Source: Sulfitobacter sp. DSM 110093
GTDB lineage: Bacteria > Pseudomonadota > Alphaproteobacteria > Rhodobacterales > Rhodobacteraceae
Assembly (NCBI RefSeq): GCF_022788715.1
Contig: NZ_CP085167.1
Location: 865,001-929,000, forward strand
DNA length: 64,000 nt
Direction of reading: 5' to 3'
The notes below the pieces were generated by a model. The model ran no database searches and was not told the DNA's origin. It worked only from the letters and a program-made list of their open reading frames with translations. Positions 35,852-45,736 of the stretch are shown here, piece after piece. The first letter of the stretch is position 1, and every line of letters begins with the position of its first letter. A program made the position numbers and the translations under genes.

Positions 35852-36475
35852 TCAAACGATGGTGGCGTCTGTGGCCGCGCGCAGCTCGTCCTCGGTCACA
35901 CCATCGGCGCATTCGACGATCCGCAAACCGCCTTCGACCACGTCGAGCACACCGAGGTTCGTGATAATCCGGTCAACCACGCCCTTGCCGGTCAGCGGCA
36001 GGGTGCATTCCTTCAGCAGCTTCGATTCTCCGGCCTTATTCTGGTGGTCCATCACCACGATGACCCGTTTGACGCCTGCAACGAGGTCCATCGCTCCGCC
36101 CATGCCTTTGACCAGCTTGCCGGGAATCATCCAGTTCGCCAGATCGCCGTTCTCAGCCACTTCCATGGCCCCGAGAATCGCTGCGGCAATCTTGCCACCA
36201 CGGATCATGCCAAAAGACATGGCGCTGTCGAAATAGGCCGTGCGGCTGAGCTCGGTGATGGTCTGTTTGCCAGCGTTAATGAGGTCTGGGTCTTCCTCGC
36301 CCTCAAAGGGGAAGGGGCCCATGCCCAACATGCCGTTTTCAGACTGGAGCGTGATGTCCTTGTCGCCCACATAGTTCGCCACCAGCGTCGGAATACCGAT
36401 GCCGAGGTTCACATACATGCCGTCTTCGAGTTCCTCTGCGGCCCGCGCCGCCATTTGATCTCTGTCCCAAGGCAT
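35852..36475 (-). CDS. 3-oxoacid CoA-transferase subunit B
   Basis: Subunit B of a succinyl-CoA:3-ketoacid (or acetoacetate) CoA-transferase. The 207-residue product has GMYVNLGIGIPTLVANYV, then the catalytic segment SENGMLGMGPFP with the Glu that forms the glutamyl-CoA thioester, and GGAMDLVAGVKRVIVVMDHQ. Length is normal. Its ATG overlaps the stop of subunit A (TAATG). The enzyme activates ketone bodies for use as acetyl-CoA, for example on polyhydroxybutyrate or leucine breakdown. Confidence 0.93.
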   Translation of the reverse strand: MPWDRDQMAARAAEELEDGMYVNLGIGIPTLVANYVGDKDITLQSENGMLGMGPFPFEGEEDPDLINAGKQTITELSRTAYFDSAMSFGMIRGGKIAAAILGAMEVAENGDLANWMIPGKLVKGMGGAMDLVAGVKRVIVVMDHQNKAGESKLLKECTLPLTGKGVVDRIITNLGVLDVVEGGLRIVECADGVTEDELRAATDATIV

Positions 36476-37179
36476 TATGCTTCCTCCCGCTGGCGTGTCG
36501 TGACCTTTTCGATGCGTTTTTCATGCTCGCCTTGGATGATGCGATGCACATAGATGCCGGGCAGGTGAATTTTATCGGGGTCGAGGCTGCCACGCGGGAC
36601 GATCTCTTCGACCTCGACGATGCAGACCTTGCCGCACATGGCTGCTGGCGGATTGAAGTTGCGCGCGGTCTTGCGGAACACAAGGTTGCCGGTGTCGTCG
36701 GCTTTCCAAGCCTTCACAATCGACAGATCAGCAAAGATGCCCTCTTCGAGGATGTAATCCTCGCCCCGGAATTGTTTGACCTCTTTGCCTTCGGCGATCT
36801 GGGTGCCGACGCCGGTCTTGGTATAGAAACCCGGAATGCCCGCACCACCGGCGCGCATACGCTCGGCCAAGGTGCCTTGAGGGTTGAATTCCAGTTCCAG
36901 CTCACCGCTCAAATACTGGCGCATAAACTCGGCGTTTTCGCCCACGTAGGAAGAGATCATCTTCTTCACCTGCCGCGATTGCAGCAGAATGCCGATGCCA
37001 AAATCATCGACGCCCGCATTGTTCGACGCAAAGGTGAGGTCTTTGGCCCCGTTGTCCTTGATCGCCTGCAACAGCAATTCAGGAATGCCGCAAAGGCCAA
37101 AGCCCCCTGCGGCGATCAGCATGCCATCCGACAAGACGCCTTCCAGCGCTTCGGCGGCGGATCCATAGATTTTGTTCAC
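36475..37179 (-). CDS. 3-oxoacid CoA-transferase subunit A
   Basis: Subunit A of the same CoA-transferase, 234 residues from a GTG start at 37179. I prefer this start because GGGAGG lies six bases upstream and it gives [20 protein letters not shown], the family N terminus. The CoA-binding segment [20 protein letters not shown] is near the N terminus; [20 protein letters not shown] and FYTKTGVGT follow, all standard. It is the first gene of the pair. Confidence 0.93.
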   Translation of the reverse strand: MNKIYGSAAEALEGVLSDGMLIAAGGFGLCGIPELLLQAIKDNGAKDLTFASNNAGVDDFGIGILLQSRQVKKMISSYVGENAEFMRQYLSGELELEFNPQGTLAERMRAGGAGIPGFYTKTGVGTQIAEGKEVKQFRGEDYILEEGIFADLSIVKAWKADDTGNLVFRKTARNFNPPAAMCGKVCIVEVEEIVPRGSLDPDKIHLPGIYVHRIIQGEHEKRIEKVTTRQREEA

Positions 37180-37275
37180 GGACGACCTCCCTTGGTTTCG
37201 TTGCGCCATATGTGACGCTGCGTTGCCGCAGTGTCAATTACGTGGAGCTACGCAAGGAAGGCCGCCGCGAGAGGT

Positions 37276-37863
37276 TTAGATTACGCGGACCTGTGTGCCT
37301 ACAGGGCACATCCCGAAAAGCTCTTCGATCTTCTCGTTATAGAGACCGATACAGCCGTCCGAGGAGCGGCGCCCGATCTTGCGCGTGTCATGGGTGCCGT
37401 GAATGATATAGGCAGGCCAGCTGAGATACATCGCATGGGTGCCCAGCGGGTTGTCGGGGCCGGGCGGCATGTATTTATAGTGCGGGAAACGCTCCATCAT
37501 CGAGGCGGTTGGGGTCCAATCCGGACCCTCTTTCTTGCGCACGATTTCGGTATAGCCGCGTTTGGTCAGCTCTTCGGTAGCAGGCACCGAGGTTGGGTAG
37601 ACCTTGTAAATCTGGCCGTCGGCGCTCCAATAATGCAAGGCGCGGCTGATGGTATCGGCCACGATCGCCCCTTGGCCAAGACTGTCGAAATGGTCCTGCC
37701 AGCGCTGCGTGGCAAAGCTCGACGCATTGCGCGACACCGGGGCTTCGTTGGAAAACTCGCGTGCGGCTTGGCCCACTTCCTGCGCGCGCAGGATTTGCGG
37801 GGTCATCAACGCTGCACCGCTGGCGGCGATCACGCCGCGTCGGGTGAATTTAATGCCTGACAT
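37276..37863 (-). CDS. L,D-transpeptidase (YkuD family) with Tat signal
   Basis: A 195-residue cell-wall enzyme that makes 3-3 cross-links or links proteins to peptidoglycan. I start at ATG 37863, seven bases after AAGGC, giving a twin-arginine signal FTRRGVIAASGAALMTPQIL. The catalytic YkuD motif is HGTHDTRKIGRRSSDGCIGL, with Cys in SSDGCIGL where many members have SHGCIRL. It lies 96 bases before the CoA-transferase operon on the same strand. Confidence 0.88.
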   Translation of the reverse strand: MSGIKFTRRGVIAASGAALMTPQILRAQEVGQAAREFSNEAPVSRNASSFATQRWQDHFDSLGQGAIVADTISRALHYWSADGQIYKVYPTSVPATEELTKRGYTEIVRKKEGPDWTPTASMMERFPHYKYMPPGPDNPLGTHAMYLSWPAYIIHGTHDTRKIGRRSSDGCIGLYNEKIEELFGMCPVGTQVRVI

Positions 37864-38017
37864 GTATCTGCCTTTCATACTGGTCGTGCCGTTCGCCCCT
37901 GATCCGAAAATCAAAGGGAAATGGCAAATCACATATGCATGATGCTGGATGTGAAAAACACGACACAGGCGGAACCGCGCCGATGGCGGCGCGGTCTTTC
38001 TGATCAGGCGCGATTGG

Positions 38018-40690
38018 TTACGCGCTGTCGGTCTTTTTAGCCGCCGGTTTCTTTGCGGCGGGCTTTTTCGCGGCCGGTTTCTTGGCAGGCGCTTTTTTCG
38101 CTGCGGGCTTCTTCGCAGCGGTCTTGGTCGCGGGCTTCTTTGCAGGCGCTTTCTTCTTGGTCGCCGCCTTGCGCTTGGCCGGAGATTTAGCGAGCTTTTC
38201 CTCGATCAACTCCACCGCGCGCTCCATGGTCAGGTCCGCCGGTTCAACCTCTTTCGGGATCGTGGCGTTGACCTTTTCCCACTTCACATAGGGCCCGTAT
38301 TTGCCTTCCATGATATTGACCGCGCCGCCCATATCAGGGTGTTCGCCCATCTCGCGGATCGGCTTGGCGGCCTTGCCACGCCCGCCACGGCTGGCGACTT
38401 TTTCGGCCAGCAATTGCACGGCGCGGTTCATGCCCACGGTAAAGACCTCATCAATCCCTTCAAGATTGGCATTGGTGCCGCCCCGGTCCGAGGTGCTCTC
38501 AGCGTGTTTGATATACGGCCCATAGCGCCCGATGTTTGACCAGACCATCACGCCGTCTTCGGGGTGCGGACCGATCTGGCGGGGGAGGGAAAGCAGCATA
38601 ACACCTTGTTCAAGCGTCACTTCTTCGGCAGGCCAATCTTTGGGGATCGATTGGCGCGGGGGTTTTTTGTTCTCTTCGGTCACGGGCCCGCGCTGTACAT
38701 ATGGCCCAAAGCGGCCTTTGAAGACGCGGACCTCGTCACCCTGATCTTCGCCCAAAAGCTTGCCGTCAGGTGGAATGGCCGACGCTTCGGCTTCTGGGTC
38801 CGGAGGGCCGAAGGGGCGGGTGTAGCGACATTCGGGGTAGTTAGAGCAACCGATAAACGCCCCTCCCGACCGTGCAGTACGCATCGACAGACGGCCAATC
38901 TCGCAATTGGGGCAAAGGCGCGGGTCGCTGCCGTCTTCCGTGGGGGGGAAAAGATGCGGCTCTAGAATCTCGTTAATTTTCTCCAGCACTTCGGTAATGC
39001 GCAGCTCAGACGTCTCGGCAATCGCGGCGGAAAAATCGCGCCAGAAGCGGCGCAGCACTTCTTTATAGGCCGCGTCGCCCGCACTGACCTTATCAAGTTG
39101 GTCTTCTAGGTCGGCGGTGAAATCATACCCGACATAGCGGCGGAAGTAGTTCTCAAGGAAAGCGGTGACCAAACGGCCCTTATCCTCTGGGATCAGGCGG
39201 TTGCCATCCTTACGGACATATTCGCGATCTTGGATCGTGGTGACGATGCTGGCGTAGGTCGAGGGGCGGCCGATGCCCAGCTCTTCCATCCGTTTGACCA
39301 ATGTCGCTTCGGTATAGCGCGGGGGCGGCTGGGTGAAATGTTGCTCTGGCGTGACGCTGCGCTTGTCCATCGCATCGCCATTGTTGATCTGGGGCAGACG
39401 CTTGTCGTCTTCGTCGACCACATCATCGCGCCCCTCTTCGTAGACGCGCAGGAACCCGTCAAACAGCACGACCTGACCGTTGGCACGCAGACCGACCTGA
39501 CCGTCATCGCTGCCGACCTCAACCGTGGTGCGCTCAAGCCGGGCGCTTTCCATTTGGCAGGCGAGGGTGCGTTTCCAGATCAGATCGTAAAGCTTGGCCT
39601 GATCCGCATCGAGCTTCAGCGTCTTGGCGTCCTTGGTCATATCCGTGGGACGGATACATTCGTGCGCTTCCTGAGCGTTCTTGGCCTTGTTTTTATAGAT
39701 GCGCGGCTCTTTCGGCACGTAATCCGCGCCAAAGCGGTCTTTGATCGCATCGCGGGCCATGCTCACCGCTTCGGGGGCCATATCGATGCCGTCGGTCCGC
39801 ATGTAGGTGATGTGGCCCGCCTCATAAAGACGCTGCGCGGTCGACATCGTCTGCCGGGCGCCCATCGAAAATTTGCGGCTCGCTTCTTGTTGCAGGGTCG
39901 ATGTCATGAACGGCGCCGATGGGTTGCGGCTGGCTGGTTTGGCCTCAACGTTCATGACCTTCAGCGCGCGGCTGGTGATCGCTTGCACGGCCATCTCGGC
40001 CTGCGTAGCGTCGGCCAGATCGAAGCGGTCCAGCTTTTTGCCCGCGAGCGAGACAAGACGCGCTTCAAATTCCTGACCGCGCGGCGTAGCGAGCAGCGCT
40101 TTGACCGACCAATATTCACGGGCGCGGAAGGCTTCGATCTCCATCTCACGTTCAACGATCAAACGCAGAGTGACCGATTGCACCCGGCCTGCGGATTTTG
40201 CGCCCGGCAGCTTGCGCCACAGCACGGGGGAGAGGTTGAAGCCCACCAGATAGTCCAGCGCGCGGCGGGCGAGATAGGCTTCGACCAGCGGCATGTCGAC
40301 CTGACGCGGGTTTTCCATAGCCTCGGTCACGGCTTTTTTGGTGATCTGGTTGAAAACCACGCGGCTGACCGGCGTGTCTTTCTTGATCGATTTGCGCTTG
40401 GTCAGCGCTTCTTGCAGGTGCCAACTGATCGCCTCGCCTTCGCGGTCGGGGTCAGTCGCGAGGATCAATGCGTTGTCGTTCGCCAGGGCGTCGGCAATGG
40501 CTTTGACGTGTTTTTTGCTGTCGCTGGCCACTTCCCATTTCATGTCGAAATCGGCATCGGTGTCGACCGATCCGTCCTTGGGCGGCAGGTCTCGGACGTG
40601 GCCGTAAGAGGCGAGGACAGTATAATTGTCGCCCAAATATTTGTTGATCGTTTTGGCCTTGGCGGGGGATTCGACAACGACGACGGGCAT
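38018..40690 (-). CDS. topA: DNA topoisomerase I TopA with Lys/Ala-rich tail
   Basis: TopA relaxes negative supercoils. I start at ATG 40690 (MPVVVVESPAKAKTINKYLG); a GTG four codons earlier is possible. The 890 residues have the Toprim domain with LATDPDREGEAISWHLQEA, the catalytic Tyr296 in ITYMRTDGIDM, a four-Cys zinc finger (CPNCEIGRLS to GCSNYPEC) and several C-terminal Toprim-like repeats of the form GKFGPYV/RYGPYI. The last 55 residues are almost entirely Lys, Ala and Pro in KKPA repeats, a histone-H1-like DNA-binding tail common in alphaproteobacteria. It is probably driven from the promoter candidate just upstream. Confidence 0.96.
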   Translation of the reverse strand: MPVVVVESPAKAKTINKYLGDNYTVLASYGHVRDLPPKDGSVDTDADFDMKWEVASDSKKHVKAIADALANDNALILATDPDREGEAISWHLQEALTKRKSIKKDTPVSRVVFNQITKKAVTEAMENPRQVDMPLVEAYLARRALDYLVGFNLSPVLWRKLPGAKSAGRVQSVTLRLIVEREMEIEAFRAREYWSVKALLATPRGQEFEARLVSLAGKKLDRFDLADATQAEMAVQAITSRALKVMNVEAKPASRNPSAPFMTSTLQQEASRKFSMGARQTMSTAQRLYEAGHITYMRTDGIDMAPEAVSMARDAIKDRFGADYVPKEPRIYKNKAKNAQEAHECIRPTDMTKDAKTLKLDADQAKLYDLIWKRTLACQMESARLERTTVEVGSDDGQVGLRANGQVVLFDGFLRVYEEGRDDVVDEDDKRLPQINNGDAMDKRSVTPEQHFTQPPPRYTEATLVKRMEELGIGRPSTYASIVTTIQDREYVRKDGNRLIPEDKGRLVTAFLENYFRRYVGYDFTADLEDQLDKVSAGDAAYKEVLRRFWRDFSAAIAETSELRITEVLEKINEILEPHLFPPTEDGSDPRLCPNCEIGRLSMRTARSGGAFIGCSNYPECRYTRPFGPPDPEAEASAIPPDGKLLGEDQGDEVRVFKGRFGPYVQRGPVTEENKKPPRQSIPKDWPAEEVTLEQGVMLLSLPRQIGPHPEDGVMVWSNIGRYGPYIKHAESTSDRGGTNANLEGIDEVFTVGMNRAVQLLAEKVASRGGRGKAAKPIREMGEHPDMGGAVNIMEGKYGPYVKWEKVNATIPKEVEPADLTMERAVELIEEKLAKSPAKRKAATKKKAPAKKPATKTAAKKPAAKKAPAKKPAAKKPAAKKPAAKKTDSA

Positions 40691-40736
40691 AAATACAGGC
40701 ACCTTAGATCATAAATGAGGGCAGCTTTGCGCTGTC

Positions 40737-40765
40737 TCATGTGGGATGGCGGGGGTGTTTGTCAA
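40737..40765 (-). promoter_or_regulatory. promoter candidate for topA
   Basis: On the minus strand a perfect TTGACA (40760-40765) is followed after exactly 17 bases by ACATGA (40737-40742). The -35 box is ideal and the -10 box partial. It lies about 46 bases before the topA start. The other part of the 40703-40944 gap shows no gene. Confidence 0.45.
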
Positions 40766-40944
40766 TGCGGCTGCTGCTTATGAGGGTTTTGCGAAACTGC
40801 GGTTTTGCGTCCTGAATGGTGTAGAAAGCCGTTGCCGTTGTGATGCATTGAATTGGTTCTTTGGCCGAGATGAGGCGCGTCAAGACCTCGGCGGTCTGCC
40901 GTTCTTTGCCCGACATAAGCTGGCGCCGCTTTGCCGCTCTGACG

Positions 40945-42123
40945 CTAAACTGTGCGGCTCAGCAATCCGCCGGGCTGCCTTTCGATTTGGCCTTCCATCT
41001 CAAGATCAAGAAGCGCCGGGGCCACGGCGGTGCTGGGCACTTGCAGGTCGCGGATCAGTTGATCCTCTGCAACCGGAGCATGGCCGAGACGGGACAAGAT
41101 ACGCGCATGTAGTTTCGCGATTGACCCGGTATTGCCAAAGGGTTGCGTTGCGCGGGTCGGCGGCGCGGATGTTTGACGAGAGGCAGGTTTTGCAGGGGTA
41201 GGCGTGTTCGCCGTTGGTCTATGCACATCCGGCAAAACCTCCAACACATCGGCGGCGGAGCGTATGAGCACAGCGCCGTCACGGATCAGCATGTTGCCCC
41301 CTGCCGCGCGCGCGTCCATCGGGTGCCCCGGCACTGCCAGCACATCGCGCCCTTGATCCAGCGCATCCCGTGCGGTGATCAAGCTGCCAGACCGCGCTGC
41401 CGCCTCAACCACTAGGGTCGCCCGGCTAAGGCCCGAGATAATGCGGTTCCGCCGCGGGAAATGCCGCGCGATCGGTTGCAGCCCCATCGGTTGCTCTGAC
41501 AGGCGCAGCCCATCGGACCCAATCTGACGGGCTAACTCGGCATTTTCGCTCGGATAGATAATGTCTACCCCGCCTGCCTGTACGGCGATTGTGCCATGTC
41601 CCAGTGCGGCCGTGTGGGCTGCGGCGTCGACGCCCCGTGCAAGGCCGGAGACAACGACAAACCCGGCCTCCCCCAACTCTGCCGCGAGGGTCCGCGCCAT
41701 GCGCAGGCCAAGCGAAGACGCGTTCCGCGCCCCGACCAATGAAATCATAGGTTTCGAAAGTAGGTTTGGGTCACCGATAACCCACAAGAAGGGCGGTGCA
41801 TCTTCAAGATCATTCAACAGGTCGGGGTAGAGCGCTTGGCCCTGAACCAACAGCCGCGCCCCGGCGGTGCGGGCCGCGTTAAGTTCGGCCTGAACAACCC
41901 CTTCGGGGCAGATGCGATAGTCAGAAATGCCAGCGGCATGCGCAACGTCTGGCAGGGCGGTCAGCGCATTGATCGCAGACCCATGTTCATCCAGCAACCG
42001 CCGGTAGGTTGAGATGCCAACTCTGCGAGAGCGCAACAGACGAAGCCGGGCAAACTGTTCATCTTCCTGGGTGGGTGGGAGTGGGGGGTGAGTGGAAGAA
42101 GGATGTAGGTCCTTGTCAGTCAT
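40945..42123 (-). CDS. dprA: DNA processing protein DprA
   Basis: DprA loads RecA on incoming single-stranded DNA during transformation. The 392-residue protein has an N-terminal SAM-like region (RRVGISTYRRLLDEHG), the Rossmann DprA domain with LVGARNASSLGLRMARTLAA, VVSGLARGVDAAAHTAALG and VVEAAARSGSLITARDAL, and a C-terminal winged helix (LHARILSRLGHAPVAEDQLI). Upstream, TTGTTGCTTAACAAC near 42159-42173 is an imperfect inverted repeat. It is on its own between topA and tldD. Confidence 0.94.
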   Translation of the reverse strand: MTDKDLHPSSTHPPLPPTQEDEQFARLRLLRSRRVGISTYRRLLDEHGSAINALTALPDVAHAAGISDYRICPEGVVQAELNAARTAGARLLVQGQALYPDLLNDLEDAPPFLWVIGDPNLLSKPMISLVGARNASSLGLRMARTLAAELGEAGFVVVSGLARGVDAAAHTAALGHGTIAVQAGGVDIIYPSENAELARQIGSDGLRLSEQPMGLQPIARHFPRRNRIISGLSRATLVVEAAARSGSLITARDALDQGRDVLAVPGHPMDARAAGGNMLIRDGAVLIRSAADVLEVLPDVHRPTANTPTPAKPASRQTSAPPTRATQPFGNTGSIAKLHARILSRLGHAPVAEDQLIRDLQVPSTAVAPALLDLEMEGQIERQPGGLLSRTV

Positions 42124-42221
42124 CCCAAAGCTCCGTCCGTTGCAGAATCAGGTATAGAATTTGTTGCTTAACAACTCATGAATCTTTTCCCGACCATTTG
42201 CATTAACTCGGCTTCTTCGGC

Positions 42222-43643
42222 TTAGGTCGCCGCGCCGCCCACGGTCAGCCCGCCGATCATCAATGTCGGTTGACCCACGCCCACCGGCACCCATTGCCCC
42301 TGTTTGCCGCAGTTGCCCATGCCCGGATCCAGCGCCGGATCATTGCCGATAGCGCGGATCTGCTGCAGTGCCGTGGCCCCGTCACCGATCAGCGTGGCCC
42401 CTTTGACCGGTGCGCCGACCTTGCCGTTCTGCACGCGATACGCTTCGGTGCAGGAAAACACGAATTTACCGTTGGTGATATCGACCTGACCACCGCCAAA
42501 GCCGACGGCATAGATCCCATCTTTTAGGTCAGCCACGATATCGCCCGGTGCCACGTTGCCGCCCAGCATATACGTGTTGGTCATACGCGGCATAGGGATA
42601 TGCGCATAGGATTGGCGCCGCCCGTTCCCGGTTGAGGCACCGCCCATCAGCCGCCCGTTCTGACGATCCTGCATATAGCCTACCAATACACCATCTTCGA
42701 TCAGCACATTACGCGCCGAAGGGGTGCCTTCGTCATCGACAGAGATCGAGCCGCGGCGGTCGGGGATCGTGCCATCGTCCAGCACGGTCACGCCCTTTGC
42801 GGCGATCTGCTGGCCCATCAGCCCGGCAAAGGCGCTGGAGCCCTTGCGATTGAAATCCCCCTCAAGCCCGTGGCCAATGGCCTCATGCAAAAGGATGCCG
42901 GGCCAGCCGGGGCCAAGCACCACATCCATCACACCCGCCGGAGCAGGGACCGCATCAAGATTCACGCAAGCAATACGCAGCGCTTCGCGTACCTTCGATT
43001 GCCAATCTTCAGCGGCGAGCATTCCGTCGAGACCAATCCGCCCGCCACCGCCGACGCCGCCGCTTTCACGGCGCCCGTCCTGTTCGACAATGACCGAGAC
43101 GTTGACCCGCGTCATGGGCCGCACATCGCGCACCGAATGCCCTTCGGGGCGGAGAATTTCGACCTCTTGAATGCTTGCGGCAATCGTAGCGCTTACCTGT
43201 ACCACGCGGGAATCAAGGCCGCGGGCATAGGCGTCGATCTCGCGCAGCGTGTCGACTTTTACAGGAAAGGCATGGCCAGCAATCGGGTCTTCGTCGGTGT
43301 AAAGCCGCGCGTTGCTCGCTTGGGGCGCGTCGGCCCATGTGCCACCGCCATCACCCACCGCCAGCCGCGCCGTTTCTGCCGCACGACGCAGCGACGCTTC
43401 GCTAAGTTCGGTTGAATGCGCGTAACCCGCCACCTCGCCACGAACCGCGCGCAGGCCAAACCCTTCGGCGGCGTCATAGCTTGCGGTTTTGAGGCGCCCA
43501 TCATCAAAGACCAGCGCCTCGGAACGGCGGCGTTCTAGGAATAATTCGCCGTCATCCGCACCGGCCACAGCTTCGCGAAGGACGCTCAGAGCGGTTTCTC
43601 GGTCCAGATCGGCCTCAAACGGGGTGAATTGCGCGCTGCTCAT
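42222..43643 (-). CDS. tldD: metalloprotease TldD
   Basis: TldD with TldE forms a metalloprotease active on unfolded and modified peptides. The 473-residue product has the zinc motif HEAIGHGLEGD with His253, Glu254 and His257, the third ligand region further on, and standard TldD blocks such as RAVRGEVAGYAHSTELSE and the C-terminal GNCGKQGQWVPVGVGQPTLM. Length matches. Its TldE/PmbA partner is not in the window. It is divergent from coxB. Confidence 0.95.
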   Translation of the reverse strand: MSSAQFTPFEADLDRETALSVLREAVAGADDGELFLERRRSEALVFDDGRLKTASYDAAEGFGLRAVRGEVAGYAHSTELSEASLRRAAETARLAVGDGGGTWADAPQASNARLYTDEDPIAGHAFPVKVDTLREIDAYARGLDSRVVQVSATIAASIQEVEILRPEGHSVRDVRPMTRVNVSVIVEQDGRRESGGVGGGGRIGLDGMLAAEDWQSKVREALRIACVNLDAVPAPAGVMDVVLGPGWPGILLHEAIGHGLEGDFNRKGSSAFAGLMGQQIAAKGVTVLDDGTIPDRRGSISVDDEGTPSARNVLIEDGVLVGYMQDRQNGRLMGGASTGNGRRQSYAHIPMPRMTNTYMLGGNVAPGDIVADLKDGIYAVGFGGGQVDITNGKFVFSCTEAYRVQNGKVGAPVKGATLIGDGATALQQIRAIGNDPALDPGMGNCGKQGQWVPVGVGQPTLMIGGLTVGGAAT

Positions 43644-43701
43644 TGGGGGTATCCTTACTTGCTGTCACAAAACTGTCTCGCGCGGCTCTATGACGCAAGC
43701 A

Positions 43702-43731
43702 TGTGACTTTATCTTGTAAGCAGAATATGAT
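43702..43731 (+). promoter_or_regulatory. promoter candidate for the cytochrome oxidase operon
   Basis: TGTGAC at 43702-43707 and TATGAT at 43726-43731 are spaced by 18 bases. The -10 box is good. It is about 90 bases before the coxB start in the divergent gap with tldD. The direct repeat at 43714-43739 overlaps it. Confidence 0.35.
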
Positions 43732-43739
43732 TGTAAGCA
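43714..43739 (+). repeat. direct repeat TTGTAAGCA upstream of coxB
   Basis: TTGTAAGCA occurs at 43714-43722 and again at 43731-43739, 17 bases apart start to start, which is near one and a half turns of helix. They straddle the candidate -10 box, as an operator would. The regulator is unknown. Confidence 0.4.
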
Positions 43740-43822
43740 CCCAGGATTACAACGGCACCGGGTCGCAGCAGCGGTTGAGGTGTCTAATCGGCTTCTTAAT
43801 GGTCACAAGATCAGGACGACAT

Positions 43823-44740
43823 ATGAAACATCTACTCCCCCTTTCCGGTCTGTTGACCAGCCTTGCCGCCCTGCCTGCATTGGCACAGGACAGCCTGCGC
43901 ATTGACGGGCTTGATGTCATCGGCAGACCTGTTGACGGCGAGACAGGCTTTCAACCCGCTGTGACGCGGTTGGCGCAGGATATCCACGATTTGGACTATA
44001 TGATTCTCGTGATCATCACGCTCATCACGATTTTTGTGACGGGTCTGATCATCTGGGTCATGATCCGCTACAACAAAAAGCGGAACCCGACACCGTCGTC
44101 CTTCACGCACCACACCCCGATTGAGATCGCCTGGACGATCCTGCCGATTCTGGTCCTTGTGCTGATCGGTGCCTATTCGCTGCCGATCCTGTTCCGCCAG
44201 CAGGAAATCCCTGAGGCAGACATCACCATCAAAGCGACGGGCAACCAGTGGTACTGGACCTATGAATATGTCGACGAAGAGATCGCCTTTGACAGCTATA
44301 TGATCGGCGCCCCGGCCACGCTGGGTGACGGCGACGAAGATGTGACCCCCTTCGTGTTGAATGACGCAATGGTCGCCAAGCTCGAAGGCGAAGGCTATGC
44401 CCGCGAAGACTTTTTGCTGGCCACCGACACTTCTGTCGTGATCCCCGTGGGTCAGACGATCGTGGTGCAGGTTACCGCAAGCGACGTGATCCATTCGTGG
44501 ACCATCCCCGCCTTTGGCGTGAAACAGGATGGCGTACCGGGACGTTTGGCTGAGCTGTGGTTCACCGCCGAGCAGGAAGGCGTCTATTACGGTCAGTGTT
44601 CCGAGCTTTGCGGGCAGGCCCATGCCTATATGCCGATCACCGTCAAAGTCGTCTCGGAAGAGGCCTATGCCGAGTGGCTTGGCAAGGCTAAGGCGGAATA
44701 TGCAGGCATCGAACAGCCGCTGACCGTCGCTTCTAAGTAA
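43823..44740 (+). CDS. coxB: cytochrome c oxidase subunit II
   Basis: Subunit II of the aa3-type oxidase takes electrons from cytochrome c at the CuA centre. I start at ATG 43823, giving a Sec signal peptide and 305 residues. Two helices follow (ILVIITLITIFVTGLIIWVM and IEIAWTILPILVLVLIGAYS), then the periplasmic cupredoxin domain with NQWYWTYEY and the CuA ligands: His224 in VIHSWTIP and Cys259, Cys263, His267 and Met270 in GQCSELCGQAHAYMPI. It leads an operon of oxidase assembly genes; subunit I is not in this window. Confidence 0.96.
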   Translation: MKHLLPLSGLLTSLAALPALAQDSLRIDGLDVIGRPVDGETGFQPAVTRLAQDIHDLDYMILVIITLITIFVTGLIIWVMIRYNKKRNPTPSSFTHHTPIEIAWTILPILVLVLIGAYSLPILFRQQEIPEADITIKATGNQWYWTYEYVDEEIAFDSYMIGAPATLGDGDEDVTPFVLNDAMVAKLEGEGYAREDFLLATDTSVVIPVGQTIVVQVTASDVIHSWTIPAFGVKQDGVPGRLAELWFTAEQEGVYYGQCSELCGQAHAYMPITVKVVSEEAYAEWLGKAKAEYAGIEQPLTVASK

Positions 44741-44800
44741 GCCAGTTCCACGGGGCAGGGCCTAGGCCTTCGCCCCGTGTTTACCCTGGGAAGGTTCGGG

Positions 44801-45736
44801 ATGACTGACATCACCAATACGCCAACAAGTGAATACGACGCTCAACTGGGGGATTACTTTGCCCTGTTGAAGCCGCGTGTTATGTCGTTGGTCGTCTTCA
44901 CGGCTTTCGTGGGCCTGTTGGCCGCACCGGTGTCCGTGAACCCAATCGTTGGCTTTTGCGCTATTTTGTTCATCGCCATTGGTGGTGGGGCTTCTGGCGC
45001 GCTGAACATGTGGTGGGATGCCGATATCGACGCCGTGATGCGCCGCACCCGTGGCCGCCCGATTCCGTCGGGCCGCGTGCAACCCGGCGAAGCCATGGTG
45101 CTTGGCGTGGCCCTTTCGGGGCTGTCGGTAATGATGCTGGGGCTGGCAACCAACCTGCTGGCTGCGGGCATGTTGCTGTTTACCATCCTGTTCTACGCCG
45201 TGTTCTACACCATGTGGCTTAAGCGTTTGACGCCGCAGAACATCGTCATTGGCGGTGCGGCTGGGGCCTTCCCACCGGTGATCGGCTGGGTCGCCGCCAC
45301 GGGCAGCTTCTCGGTCGAGGCCTGGCTGATGTTTGCGCTGATCTTCATGTGGACCCCTCCACACTTCTGGGCTTTGGCCCTGTTCATGCGCTCTGACTAT
45401 GACGATGCCAAAGTGCCGATGCTCACCGTGACCCACGGCCGCCCAGCGACGCGGATGCACATCCTGATCTACACTGTTCTGCTGGCCGCTCTGGCGATTG
45501 GCACGGCCTTTACCGCAATCGGCGGCATCTTTTACTTCGCCGTGGCACTGGTGCTGAACCTAGCCTTTTTGCTGGGGGCATGGCGCATCTGGAAACGGGA
45601 TGAGGTCATGGCCGAAGCCGATGATTACGCCGAAGAGCGCAAGTTCTTCCGCTTGTCGCTAGCCTATTTGTTCCTGCACTTCGGCGCGATCTTGGGCGAA
45701 GCCGCCCTGCGCACCTTTGGCTTGGGGGGCTGGTGA
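44801..45736 (+). CDS. ctaB: protoheme IX farnesyltransferase CtaB
   Basis: CtaB makes heme O from heme B for the oxidase. ATG 44801 gives 311 residues. The polyprenyl transferase motifs are present: [20 protein letters not shown] (Asp-rich, with the basic segment) near residues 67-86 and [14 protein letters not shown] with its Asp pair near residue 200, set among about eight helices. It sits 60 bases after coxB and its stop overlaps the next small gene by one base. Confidence 0.95.
   Translation: MTDITNTPTSEYDAQLGDYFALLKPRVMSLVVFTAFVGLLAAPVSVNPIVGFCAILFIAIGGGASGALNMWWDADIDAVMRRTRGRPIPSGRVQPGEAMVLGVALSGLSVMMLGLATNLLAAGMLLFTILFYAVFYTMWLKRLTPQNIVIGGAAGAFPPVIGWVAATGSFSVEAWLMFALIFMWTPPHFWALALFMRSDYDDAKVPMLTVTHGRPATRMHILIYTVLLAALAIGTAFTAIGGIFYFAVALVLNLAFLLGAWRIWKRDEVMAEADDYAEERKFFRLSLAYLFLHFGAILGEAALRTFGLGGW

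Noticed and set aside
39230..40714. 494-codon open frame on the plus strand opposite topA
   Set aside because: It is fully antisense to a clear topoisomerase and has the composition of a GC-driven mirror frame (Arg/His/Gly-rich), with no motif and no ribosome site.
42159..42173. inverted repeat TTGTTGCTTAACAAC before dprA as competence box
   Set aside because: It is only a five- to six-base stem with no matching second site in the window, and no competence regulator is known to use it.
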